From Staphylococcus saprophyticus subsp. saprophyticus ATCC 15305 = NCTC 7292 (GTDB lineage: Bacteria; Bacillota; Bacilli; Staphylococcales; Staphylococcaceae): a stretch of 38,454 bases of DNA. The DNA lies in the NCBI RefSeq assembly GCF_000010125.1, contig NC_007351.1:1-38454 (forward strand), in the 5' to 3' direction. The notes under the pieces were generated by a model that saw nothing but the letters and a program-made list of their open reading frames with translations, was not told where the DNA came from and ran no database searches. Of this stretch, positions 19,889-27,057 are shown piece after piece. The translations under genes and the position numbers were made by a program. Position 1 is the stretch's first letter; each line of letters starts with the position of its first letter.

Positions 19889-20773
19889 ATGTTAGATTCA
19901 AGTATAGAATTCATAAAGACGTTTTTAATGCTATTTTTTGAATTATTAGTACTATTCATAGTAGTGAGTTTTATTGTAAGTATAATCCAGCAAATAGTTT
20001 CAGAAGAGAAAATAAAACACTTTTTAAGTAAACCTAATCAAGTTATTAATTATATTTTGGGAATGATTTTTGGTGCTATTACACCATTTTGTTCTTGTTC
20101 TACTATTCCTATACTTGCAGGTTTGTTAAACTCTAAAGTTCCGTTTGGTCCAGCTATGAGTTTCTTAATCGCTTCGCCACTCATGAATCCACTCATGATA
20201 TTTATGCTATGGATTTTATTAGGGTGGAAAGTTGCTGTTGTTTATTTTGTTGTATTAGCGATATTCAGCATTTTAACTGGCCTTGTTTTTTCAAAAGTGA
20301 ATTTAGCAAAGAGTTATAAAGGCGTTAATGTCAAAGGTGATGGATTTTTCACTAATAAATCAGGATCTCGTGTTAAGCAAGCGCTAAATGATGCTTGGGC
20401 TTTCCTATATCCAATGTTACCTTATTTAATTATTGGTGTATTTATCGGTGCATTTATTTATGGATTTATTCCAGAAAGCTTTATAACACAATATGCGAGT
20501 GGCGATAGTATTATCTCTGTTATTATTGCTTCTGTTATTGGTATACCTATGTATATTAGACCAGAAACAATGCTTCCTATAGCTGAAGCTTTAGTATCTA
20601 AAGGTATGTCACTGGGAACAGTCGTAGCATTAATTATAGGTGGCGCAGGAGCAAGTATTCCTGAAGTTGTATTGTTATCTAAATTATTTAAAAAGAAATT
20701 TGTAATATCTTTTGTTATAGCAATTTTAGTCGTAGCTATTGCTACTGGTCTAATTGTTAACTTAATCATTTAA
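19889..20773 (+). CDS. arsP: ArsP-family permease (COG0701/DUF318)
   Basis: A 294-residue integral membrane protein with about eight transmembrane segments. The hallmark GAITPFCSCSTIPILAGLL, with a Cys-x-Cys in the first repeat, is followed by SPLMNPLMIFML; the second repeat holds IRPETMLPIAEALVSKG and GGAGASIPEVVLLSKLF. Characterised ArsP proteins export trivalent organoarsenicals such as methylarsenite; other family members have unknown cargo. The neighbouring ArsR with C-terminal Cys pair and the large ars operon support an arsenical role. GGAGG lies before the ATG. The small Cys-pair peptide follows 13 bases after its stop. Confidence 0.82.
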   Translation: MLDSSIEFIKTFLMLFFELLVLFIVVSFIVSIIQQIVSEEKIKHFLSKPNQVINYILGMIFGAITPFCSCSTIPILAGLLNSKVPFGPAMSFLIASPLMNPLMIFMLWILLGWKVAVVYFVVLAIFSILTGLVFSKVNLAKSYKGVNVKGDGFFTNKSGSRVKQALNDAWAFLYPMLPYLIIGVFIGAFIYGFIPESFITQYASGDSIISVIIASVIGIPMYIRPETMLPIAEALVSKGMSLGTVVALIIGGAGASIPEVVLLSKLFKKKFVISFVIAILVVAIATGLIVNLII

Positions 20774-20786
20774 GGAGGTGAAGTAA

Positions 20787-20921
20787 ATGGGTATCAAAGA
20801 CGCATTAAAAAAATTAAAACCTCAAGAACAGTCATGTTGTTCAGTTGAAATTGAAGAGAAAACAGACAAAAAAGACGAAAATAATGAGAAAAAAGAAAAT
20901 GGTAATAAAAATTGTTGCTAA
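20787..20921 (+). CDS. 44-residue Cys-pair peptide after the permease
   Basis: ATG with an excellent AAGGAGGTG site, 13 bases after the permease stop. The product starts MGIKDALKKLKPQEQSCCSV, continues with a Lys/Glu/Asn-rich stretch and ends in NKNCC, giving two vicinal Cys pairs in 44 residues. Such pairs are good ligands for trivalent arsenicals, and the first 11 residues could form an amphipathic helix. It may act as a small chaperone or sensor for the permease. This is inference; I know of no characterised homologue. Confidence 0.75.
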   Translation: MGIKDALKKLKPQEQSCCSVEIEEKTDKKDENNEKKENGNKNCC

Positions 20922-20985
20922 CATTAAAAAAGTTCTGTTTGATTTTGCATTTATTAACATAATCGATGATTATCAGAAGTTACAA

Positions 20986-21016
20986 AAAATGCGTCACTAG
21001 TATAGTGACGCATTTT
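20986..21016. terminator. Bidirectional terminator
   Basis: AAAATGCGTCACTA and its exact complement form a 14 bp stem with a 3-base loop, flanked by A- and T-runs. It separates the rightward arsenic unit from the leftward partition genes. Confidence 0.9.
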
Positions 21017-21056
21017 AGCATTTTCTTTATTTGAAAAATTACTATAAATTAACTTT

Positions 21057-21257
21057 TTAATACTTATTATTTTCTAAAAATTCTTCTAAAACTTTATCAA
21101 TTATTGATTTTATAGACGTATCTTTATCTAACGCCATTTGGTTTAGCCTTTTCTTAATATCAGTATCTACTCTCATTGTTGTACTTTTAGATATAGGTCT
21201 ATAATTCTCTGTGTATTTCACTTCCGAAGTATCTATATTATCTAAAAATCCAGCCAT
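21057..21257 (-). CDS. Ribbon-helix-helix partition protein
   Basis: A 66-residue protein. The C-terminal 45 residues form a ribbon-helix-helix unit: the strand STTMRVDTDI, helix KKRLNQMALDKDT and helix IKSIIDKVLEEFLENN. The N-terminal 20 residues (MAGFLDNIDTSEVKYTENY) are probably the flexible ParA-contact arm. Small RHH proteins after a ParA gene are the centromere-binding partner of type Ib partition. The start at 21257 is favoured because GAGGAGG lies 10 bases upstream; an earlier ATG is too close to it. It begins 5 bases after the parA stop. Confidence 0.85.
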   Translation of the reverse strand: MAGFLDNIDTSEVKYTENYRPISKSTTMRVDTDIKKRLNQMALDKDTSIKSIIDKVLEEFLENNKY

Positions 21258-21262
21258 ACATT

Positions 21263-22057
21263 TCATTCCTCCTCAATTAATTTAATTCTACTAACTAATT
21301 CTTCATATACTTTGTTGAACATATGTATGACTTTTTTATCATGCATATCTTTATCTTTTATCCCATCAGCAGCGAACTTTTTTATTCTTTCTCTTTGATA
21401 TATTTGGTGTTCAAATAATGCTTCAGAAAACGCAGATTTAGACATCTCTAATATTTGTTTATCTACTCGTCCATTTTTTTTTATTAATACTGGAACTGCA
21501 CCAACTAATTCAAATGGTAAATCTGACTCTTTTTTTCTATCTCTTAGAAAATTAACAAAAGAAAGACTGCTCTCATAAGCTGATTGTTGTGTTTGAAATA
21601 CCATTAAAATATAATTACTTGCGTAAACAGCATTATTAGTAAAATCTGAATTTATAGTAGGTGGCACATCTATAAATACATAATCGAAATCATAAATTTT
21701 TTCAATTTTTTCTACCACATTTTTTAAAATATATCTTTTTTTCAAAATGTCTGTTTTTGAAATAATATCGGATAAATTAGCCAAAGACGAATCAGCGGGC
21801 AATAATGATAAATTAGAAGTTAATCTAATGATACTTTCATCTATATTTCCACTTTTTAGCATATTTATGAATGAAAGTGATTCCTCTTTAAATTCTGGAT
21901 AAGTTCTTTTCATAATTTGAGTAGCGTTACCTTGAGGATCAAAATCTATTAAAAGAACCTTTTTGTTATAGTTTTCAGATGCAATATAAGAAAGTAATGT
22001 AGATACTGTAGTTTTACCTACGCCACCTTTAAAATTTCCAACTGTTATTATATTCAA
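21263..22057 (-). CDS. parA: ParA partition ATPase
   Basis: A 264-residue Walker-type ParA without an N-terminal DNA-binding domain, hence type Ib. It has deviant Walker A NFKGGVGKTTVSTLLSY, Walker A' LLIDFDPQGNATQ and Walker B YDFVFIDVPP-like text (DYVFIDVPPTINSD). It drives plasmid segregation on the nucleoid together with the RHH protein. I place the start at the TTG at 22057 because AGGAGGG is 6 bases upstream. The upstream tandem repeats are the likely centromere and operator. Confidence 0.93.
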   Translation of the reverse strand: MNIITVGNFKGGVGKTTVSTLLSYIASENYNKKVLLIDFDPQGNATQIMKRTYPEFKEESLSFINMLKSGNIDESIIRLTSNLSLLPADSSLANLSDIISKTDILKKRYILKNVVEKIEKIYDFDYVFIDVPPTINSDFTNNAVYASNYILMVFQTQQSAYESSLSFVNFLRDRKKESDLPFELVGAVPVLIKKNGRVDKQILEMSKSAFSEALFEHQIYQRERIKKFAADGIKDKDMHDKKVIHMFNKVYEELVSRIKLIEEE

Positions 22058-22070
22058 AATAACCCTCCTA

Positions 22071-22712
22071 CATAATCTCATTGTTCTTAATTCATTCTTA
22101 TATATTCTTTGTGTTGTTTGTTACATGTAACATGTTACTGCAAAACTTTGTTTCTTTCAACTTATACATAATCTCGTTGTTCTTAATTCATTCTTATATA
22201 TTCTTTGTGTTGTTTGTTACATGTAACATGTTACTGCAAAACTTTGTTTCTTTCAACTTATACATAATCTCATTGTTCTTAATTCATTCTTATATATTCT
22301 TTGTGTTGTTTGTCACATGTAACATGTTACTGCAAAACTTGTTTCTTTCAACTTATACATAATCTCGTTGTTCTTAATTCATTCTTATATATTCTTTGTG
22401 TTGTTTGTTACATGTAACATGTTACTGCAAAACTTTGTTTCTTTCAACTTATACATAATCTCATTGTTCTTAATTCATTCTTATATATTCTTTGTGTTGT
22501 TTGTTACATGTAACATGTTACTGCAAAACTTGTTTCTTTCAACTTATACATAATCTCATTGTTCTTAATTCATTCTTATATATTCTTTGTGTTGTTTGTT
22601 ACATGTAACATGTTACTGAAAAACTTGTTTCTTTCAACTTATACATAATCTCGTTGTTCTTAATTCATTCTTATATATTCTTTGTGTTGTTTGTTACATG
22701 TAACATGTTACT
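22071..22712. repeat. Tandem 95-96 bp repeats, probable parS centromere
   Basis: Six full units start at 22071, 22167, 22263, 22358, 22454 and 22549, and a seventh partial unit starts at 22644 and ends near 22712. Each holds TTACATGTAACATGTTACT, two nested palindromes (ACATGT, AACATGTT). Units are nearly identical; they differ by G/A at CTCATTG/CTCGTTG and by one T. The array begins 13 bases upstream of parA and should be the binding site for the RHH protein, serving both partition and autoregulation. Open frames seen across it merely repeat with the DNA and are not genes. Confidence 0.88.
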
Positions 22713-22786
22713 CATAAAAAGTTACAAAATAAATTGTTTCTATAGGTATATAAGTGTTATTATTAATTTATAACAAAATAAAAAGA

Positions 22787-22807
22787 GCAACTATTGGTAG
22801 TAGTTGC
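22787..22807 (-). terminator. Terminator of a leftward RNA, probable rep antisense
   Basis: GCAACTA (22787-22793) pairs with TAGTTGC (22801-22807). Read on the minus strand, the stem is followed by CTCTTTTTATTTT, a good intrinsic terminator. No leftward gene lies upstream of it except the repA leader, so it would end an antisense RNA from there. Confidence 0.55.
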
Positions 22808-22984
22808 CCTTAAATGTTTGGTAATAAAACGTTGGCACACGTTTATTTAATATCAAATTTATACTTGTATTATATAATGAATGATTACTTAGTGCAAGTA
22901 TTGAAGTTATTATATGAACGGAAAATATATAAAAGCGTTTTATTACCTCTTACCAATTTAAAATTCGGAAAGAGGTTTTTTATT
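22808..22984 (+). promoter_or_regulatory. repA leader with RBS-sequestering attenuator
   Basis: The 180-base leader ends in a stem ACCTCTT (22945-22951) with AAGAGGT (22970-22976) followed by six T residues. The right arm contains the AAAGAGG ribosome-binding site of repA, so the hairpin can both terminate transcription and hide the site. This layout matches the antisense-controlled leaders of pSK41-type staphylococcal plasmids. Confidence 0.6.
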
Positions 22985-24250
22985 ATGACAAATGAAGAAA
23001 ATCAAAAATTCACAAAACTACACAAATTCTTATTTACAGACAACAAGTTCAAAGCTATGAGAGCCAAAAGTAAATTACTCTATGCGATTATTACTGAACG
23101 TCAAAGTTTAACAATTGCTTATGCAAAAAATAACCAAGATCAATCTCAATTTTTAGATGAAAATAAACGATTATTTTCAATATATTCAAATTCAGATTTA
23201 AAAGGTATGCTACATGTTTCTGAACCTACAATTATAAATTTAAAAAAAGAATTGATTGAATATGGTCTTTTAGAAGAAATAAGAGTTCCTACTTCAAATA
23301 ATCGATTATATCCCAAAAAGCCATATGATAAATACTATTATCTAAATGATATTGATGAGTTTTATCGTTTGCCTTATGCACTTTTTGATAATCCATTTTA
23401 TAATAAACTATCGCCCGATGCTATTATTACTTACGCTATTTATCTAAGTCGTTATGAATATAGTGTATTTAAAGATATTTTTTACGATAAAACACATAAT
23501 ATTTACTGCGTGATGCCAAATCAAGAAATTGCAAAATTTTTGAATATAAATCGTAAAAAAGTGGCTAGGCTCAAAAATGAGTTAATTGCTTATGGATTAA
23601 TAGAAGTAAAACCTTCAAAAAGAGCAGATAAATTATATGTAAATCCTCCAAAACAGCGTAATGACAACAAACTTAAAAAATGGGACATTGCAAACTTAAA
23701 AAATGGGACATTGCAAACTAAAGATATGGGACATTGCAAACTTAAAAAATGGGACGCTAGTTATACTGATTTTAGTAACACTAATATTAGTGTTATTGAT
23801 TCTAATGATATGAATGATATGAATGATATAAGAGAGGCAAATATAGAAGATACAAAACCTAATCAACCAAATCATACAGATCATTTACAAAAGCAATCCG
23901 ATGAAGAAGCTTTAAAACATTTAGAACTTCAGGAAATGCCCGAAGATACAAAAAGATACATGAATAATTTTAGTGCTAAAGAAATACAAATCATTAAATC
24001 AGTTATACTAAAAGCTAAGCGTTCGTTTAATGATTTGTATGGTGAAGTGTATATGCTTGAAGATATGGATGATGAATTATTTACGGTACTTAAAAGATTC
24101 AAAGGTATAATGGTTAAAAAACAAGAAAAATTGGAAAATATGCAAGGATATTTAATGCGCTCTATTTTGTCCGAATTAGAAGAAATGCGCTCAACGAATA
24201 TGCGTAGAAAAAACTTTGAAAACAGCCCACTCAACGTATTTAAATCATAA
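22985..24250 (+). CDS. repA: RepA_N replication initiator
   Basis: A 421-residue initiator of the RepA_N family found on large staphylococcal theta plasmids. The N-terminal domain (residues of about 20-110) has winged-helix text SKLLYAIITERQSL, SNSDLKGMLHVSEPTIINLKKELIEYGLLEE. A second helix-turn-helix follows near residues 175-205 (IAKFLNINRKKVARLKNELIAYGLIE). The centre contains codons made of the 23 bp iterons. The C-terminal 120 residues are the variable, host-specific domain. The start at 22985 has AAAGAGG 9 bases upstream; the frame is open for 57 codons before that, but without a site. Control is probably by antisense RNA and the leader hairpin. Confidence 0.93.
   Translation: MTNEENQKFTKLHKFLFTDNKFKAMRAKSKLLYAIITERQSLTIAYAKNNQDQSQFLDENKRLFSIYSNSDLKGMLHVSEPTIINLKKELIEYGLLEEIRVPTSNNRLYPKKPYDKYYYLNDIDEFYRLPYALFDNPFYNKLSPDAIITYAIYLSRYEYSVFKDIFYDKTHNIYCVMPNQEIAKFLNINRKKVARLKNELIAYGLIEVKPSKRADKLYVNPPKQRNDNKLKKWDIANLKNGTLQTKDMGHCKLKKWDASYTDFSNTNISVIDSNDMNDMNDIREANIEDTKPNQPNHTDHLQKQSDEEALKHLELQEMPEDTKRYMNNFSAKEIQIIKSVILKAKRSFNDLYGEVYMLEDMDDELFTVLKRFKGIMVKKQEKLENMQGYLMRSILSELEEMRSTNMRRKNFENSPLNVFKS
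23671..23760. repeat. Intragenic 23 bp iterons, probable replication origin
   Basis: Tandem copies of ACTTAAAAAATGGGACATTGCAA begin at 23671, 23694, 23717 (three changes) and 23740 (diverging after GGGAC). The period of 23 is not a multiple of three, so each copy is read in a different frame and encodes different residues. Conservation is therefore at DNA level. RepA_N plasmids carry their origin inside rep at this place. Confidence 0.85.
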
Positions 24251-24269
24251 AATACAAGAAAAAAGGGGA

Positions 24270-24893
24270 ATGATAGGCTATGAATTTTTCGTTAGTGAAA
24301 AGCTAGAGAACTGCAAATATAAGTATATCAAAGCGATTAACGATTATATAAAACAAGAAAAATCTCATATTATCGGTATCGATTTAGGCAAATACCATTA
24401 CTTAACAGCGTCAAATATAGACCGATCTTTTGTTTTTGTCGATAAACATAACACGCTCTTCCATCTTTTTAGAAAATACGAGAGACGTATTGCTAATAAG
24501 CAATATGATAATAGCGAAGCTTATTCTAAACTGAAAACAGGACTTAAAAGCCATATCAATCAAGTTGTTAACGAAATGTTAGAACAAACGTCCAATCGTT
24601 TTCAAACCGTCTTTGCATTAGATGATCATGGTTCAAGTCATTTATCTTTTCCTAGTTTGGTATTTGACTTAACTTATTTTGCGATTAAGCAGCGAAAAAA
24701 TGAAAGTGACGAAATACTGATCGTTGATGAAAGTTTCACGTCTATTGAATGTCCAATATGCCATGATAGAAATCAGTACAACAGAACTAATAAAAATAAG
24801 TTTAAGTGTACAAAATGTGGATTCATACATCAAAACAATGATATTGTAGCTGCTAGCAATATAGCAAAGAAAGGACAATTATTAAATTCTTAA
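24270..24893 (+). CDS. Half-length TnpB-like RuvC/zinc-ribbon protein
   Basis: About 207 residues from the ATG at 24270; the frame is open from 24216, overlapping repA, so the true start is uncertain. The protein shows the RuvC-I motif IIGIDLGKYHYLTAS, then FQTVFALDDHG where TnpB has its catalytic Glu (here Asp), then VDESFTSIECPIC, CTKCGF and NNDIVAASNI, a four-Cys zinc ribbon with the RuvC-III Asp. TnpB is about 400 residues, so the N-terminal wedge/recognition half is absent. No IS200/IS605 ends are visible. GGGG lies very close to the ATG. It sits between repA and the Sm-like gene and may be a domesticated plasmid gene. Confidence 0.7.
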   Translation: MIGYEFFVSEKLENCKYKYIKAINDYIKQEKSHIIGIDLGKYHYLTASNIDRSFVFVDKHNTLFHLFRKYERRIANKQYDNSEAYSKLKTGLKSHINQVVNEMLEQTSNRFQTVFALDDHGSSHLSFPSLVFDLTYFAIKQRKNESDEILIVDESFTSIECPICHDRNQYNRTNKNKFKCTKCGFIHQNNDIVAASNIAKKGQLLNS

Positions 24894-24910
24894 TATAAAG
24901 GGGGGATAAA

Positions 24911-25189
24911 ATGATGAATAATAAACAAAAAGCGAGGCTAAAACATTACAAAAACTATGATTATCCAAAACAAGCGTATGCTTTCTTTGATCATAAAAAG
25001 GTAAAAGTTGTTTTAAATAATGGAGAATCATTTACGGGGTATATTGTTAAAGAATATACGTACGAAATATTATTAGTGAAAAGCGATGGCATCAAAGATC
25101 CAAAAGATAATGAATTAGAGAAACGTACGCTCATTCCTAAACACTCGATTGCTTATACGACCAATTTCATTCATTTACCTCAAGAATAA
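24911..25189 (+). CDS. Sm/Hfq-like small protein
   Basis: A 92-residue protein after a strong AAAGGGGGG site. Residues of about 30-85 resemble an Sm fold: KVKVVLNNGESFTGYIVKEY fits the Sm1 motif with its conserved Asn-Gly and the second Gly, and RTLIPKHSIAYTTNF fits the Hfq Sm2 signature around KHAI. A charged loop (DGIKDPKDNELEK) separates them. Hfq-like proteins form rings that bind A- or U-rich RNA. Located right after repA and the TnpB-like gene, it could assist the antisense control of repA. Function is inferred only from motif resemblance. Confidence 0.65.
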   Translation: MMNNKQKARLKHYKNYDYPKQAYAFFDHKKVKVVLNNGESFTGYIVKEYTYEILLVKSDGIKDPKDNELEKRTLIPKHSIAYTTNFIHLPQE

Positions 25190-25724
25190 AGAATAATTAA
25201 AATTAGTTATATTGGTTTTGAGGGGATTTTTAGCGTGAATATAGGTCAGAATCTTTAGTTCGACCTTTAATATTCATGCTGTAGCAAACGAACAAAGTGA
25301 GTGCGGTAGAATCATACATAACGTAGCAAAATAAAAAATAATTATGATAATCAATAATGTTTCTCTGCACTATCATGTGCTAGAGTGAAATTAGAGAATT
25401 AATAGTCCAATCAAAACATATTCTCTTGTCATTTTGTATAATATTGCTTCCAAAGCCCTAACTACTATTTGTAGTTAGGGCTTTTAATTTCTGGATATAA
25501 AAATAACCCCACACCTTATTAGGTGTAGTGATTTAAAAGGTAATATACACAAGAAAATATAAATAAAATAAGAGATGATAAGCGAAAGCACTCTATTTAG
25601 TGTTTTTCCTAAATAAATGTTGATAAAAATTTTGATAACTAATGTGTCTTGTTAAAGGTTTTTATTAATATATGTTTCACGTAGAACAGTATTGGTTTTA
25701 AGTGATTAGTCGTCGCGATTTTCA
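25190..25724. other. Non-coding region with hairpins
   Basis: No convincing gene. It contains a GTGAATATA/AATATTCAT imperfect stem near 25235-25280, the terminator at 25452, and a small ACACCT/AGGTGT stem near 25513. It may hold a regulatory RNA, but nothing specific can be supported. Confidence 0.4.
25452..25484. terminator. Strong terminator
   Basis: AAAGCCCTAACTAC pairs exactly with GTAGTTAGGGCTTT around five bases, followed by TTAATTT. It ends rightward transcription from the replicon. Confidence 0.85.
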
Positions 25725-25834
25725 TCACTTTTTTTTATGTTTAGGAGCCAATATATCTCTAATAATATAAATAATTGTCATTAAAACTATAAAACCAATA
25801 GACCATTTAACATCTGGAAAATCAGTGAAAATTA
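25725..25834 (-). pseudogene. 3' fragment of a membrane protein, cut by IS431
   Basis: From the IS edge the minus strand is open for 35 codons: IFTDFPDVKWS, then the transmembrane stretch IGFIVLMTIIYIIRDIL, then APKHKKK and a stop at 25725. It looks like the C-terminal anchor of a small membrane protein whose 5' part was lost at the IS junction. Protein unidentified. Confidence 0.55.
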
Positions 25835-26624
25835 GGTTCTGTTGCAAAGTTGAATTTATAGTATAATTTTAACAAAAAGGAGTCTTCTGTATGAACTATT
25901 TCAGATATAAACAATTTAACAAGGATGTTATCACTGTAGCCGTTGGCTACTATCTAAGATATGCATTGAGTTATCGTGATATATCTGAAATATTAAGTGA
26001 ACGTGGTGTAAACGTTCATCATTCAACGGTCTACCGTTGGGTTCAAGAATATGCCCCAATTTTGTATCAAATTTGGAAGAAAAAGCATAAAAAAGCTTAT
26101 TACAAATTGCGTATTGATGAGACGTACATCAAAATAAAAGGAAAATGGAGCTATTTATATCGTGCCATTGATGCAGAGGGACATACATTAGATATTTGGT
26201 TGCGTAAGCAACGAGATAATCATTCAGCATATGCGTTTATCAAACGTCTCATTAAACAATTTGGTAAACCTCAAAAGGTAATTACAGATCAGGCACCTTC
26301 AACGAAGGTAGCAATGGCTAAAGTAATTAAAGCTTTTAAACTTAAACCTGACTGTCATTGTACATCGAAATATCTGAATAACCTCATTGAGCAAGATCAC
26401 CGTCATATTAAAGTAAGAAATACAAGGTATCAAAGTATCAATACAGCAAAGAATACTTTAAAAGGTATTGAATGTATTTACGCTCTATATAAAAAGAACC
26501 GCAGGTCTCTTCAGATCTACGGATTTTCGCCATGCCAAGAAATTAGCATCATGCTAGCAAGTTAAGCGAACACTGACATGATAAATTAGTGGTTAGCTAT
26601 ATTTTTTTACTTTGCAACAGAACC
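25835..26624 (+). mobile_element. IS431/IS257 (IS6 family), copy 1
   Basis: A 790 bp element bounded by GGTTCTGTTGCAAAGTT and its complement ACTTTGCAACAGAACC. Flanks are GAAAATTA on the left and AAAATTAT on the right, not an 8 bp duplication. Both neighbours are gene fragments whose 5' ends are lost, so the element marks a rearrangement or deletion rather than a fresh insertion. It differs from copies 2 and 3 at several positions. Confidence 0.97.
25891..26565 (+). CDS. tnp: IS431 transposase, copy 1
   Basis: A 224-residue IS6-family transposase. It has an N-terminal helix-turn-helix (LSYRDISEILSERGVNVHHSTVYRWV) and a DDE core with Asp in RIDETY, Asp in ITDQAPS and Glu in NNLIEQDHRHIK. AAAGGAG precedes the ATG. 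Compared with copies 2 and 3 it has four changes: Leu for Trp before RIDE, Asp for Gly before CHCTS, Asn for Lys before TRYQS and Gln for His before EISIM. The Trp-to-Leu and Gly-to-Asp changes lie in the catalytic domain and could lower activity. Confidence 0.97.
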   Translation: MNYFRYKQFNKDVITVAVGYYLRYALSYRDISEILSERGVNVHHSTVYRWVQEYAPILYQIWKKKHKKAYYKLRIDETYIKIKGKWSYLYRAIDAEGHTLDIWLRKQRDNHSAYAFIKRLIKQFGKPQKVITDQAPSTKVAMAKVIKAFKLKPDCHCTSKYLNNLIEQDHRHIKVRNTRYQSINTAKNTLKGIECIYALYKKNRRSLQIYGFSPCQEISIMLAS

Positions 26625-26740
26625 AAAATTATAATACTTCTGAAAGTCATTCAGAGCCTAATACAGAACAAGAAAGCAATACAGATAAAAATAGCCACAA
26701 CGATAAAAAAGGGCTATTTAGCAGACTATTTGGACGATAA
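26625..26740 (+). pseudogene. 3' fragment of a gene cut by IS431 copy 1
   Basis: Open from the IS edge: NYNTSESHSEPNTEQESNTD, then KNSHNDKKGLFSRLFGR and a stop at 26740. It is a hydrophilic, low-complexity tail with a basic amphipathic end. The upstream part is gone. It points away from the fragment on the other side of the IS, so the two come from different genes. Confidence 0.6.
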
Positions 26741-26747
26741 TATTATT

Positions 26748-26788
26748 AAAAAACCACCTAACTGATTTAAACAGTAAAGTGGTTTTTT
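26748..26788. terminator. Bidirectional terminator
   Basis: AAAAAACCAC (26748-26757) pairs with GTGGTTTTTT (26779-26788), at the convergence of the truncated gene and yoeB; it can serve both. Confidence 0.8.
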
Positions 26789-27057
26789 CATCTATAATGA
26801 TACCTACATGAAGCAACCATGATTGAAGTATCATTCACCGTATATACTAATCTATGTTCCTGATTAATCCGACGACTATAATATCCCGAAAGACTACCAA
26901 CCAATTTTTCAGGTTTCCCAATACCTCCTAAAGCCCCATCTCTGTTAATACTTTTAAGCAATTTATTGATACGCTTTACCATAGGTCTATCTTTTAACTG
27001 AAAGTATTCATAATCTTCAAATGCTTGAGGTGAAAAAGTAATATTTAATTTAGCCAT
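26788..27057 (-). CDS. yoeB: YoeB/Txe-family mRNA interferase toxin
   Basis: An 89-residue RelE-superfamily toxin. It reads LNITFSPQAFEDYEYFQLKD, then GIGKPEKLVGSLSGYYSRRI and ends in EHRLVYTVNDTSIMVASCRYHYR, with the catalytic-type Glu, Arg, His and terminal Tyr of YoeB. Members cleave ribosome-bound mRNA. The ATG directly follows the yefM stop codon (TAAATG), so production is coupled to the antitoxin. As a plasmid or island module it would favour maintenance of the segment between IS431 copies 1 and 2. Confidence 0.93.
   Translation of the reverse strand: MAKLNITFSPQAFEDYEYFQLKDRPMVKRINKLLKSINRDGALGGIGKPEKLVGSLSGYYSRRINQEHRLVYTVNDTSIMVASCRYHYR

Noticed and set aside
22081..22553. Two open frames with repeated hydrophobic peptides (FLIHSYIFFVLFVTCNMLLQN units)
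   Set aside because: They are simply the translation of the 95-96 bp centromere-like repeats, with no ribosome-binding site; the DNA repeat explains them fully.
22071..22712. CRISPR array
   Set aside because: The repeats are contiguous 95-96 bp units with no variable spacers and no cas genes nearby.
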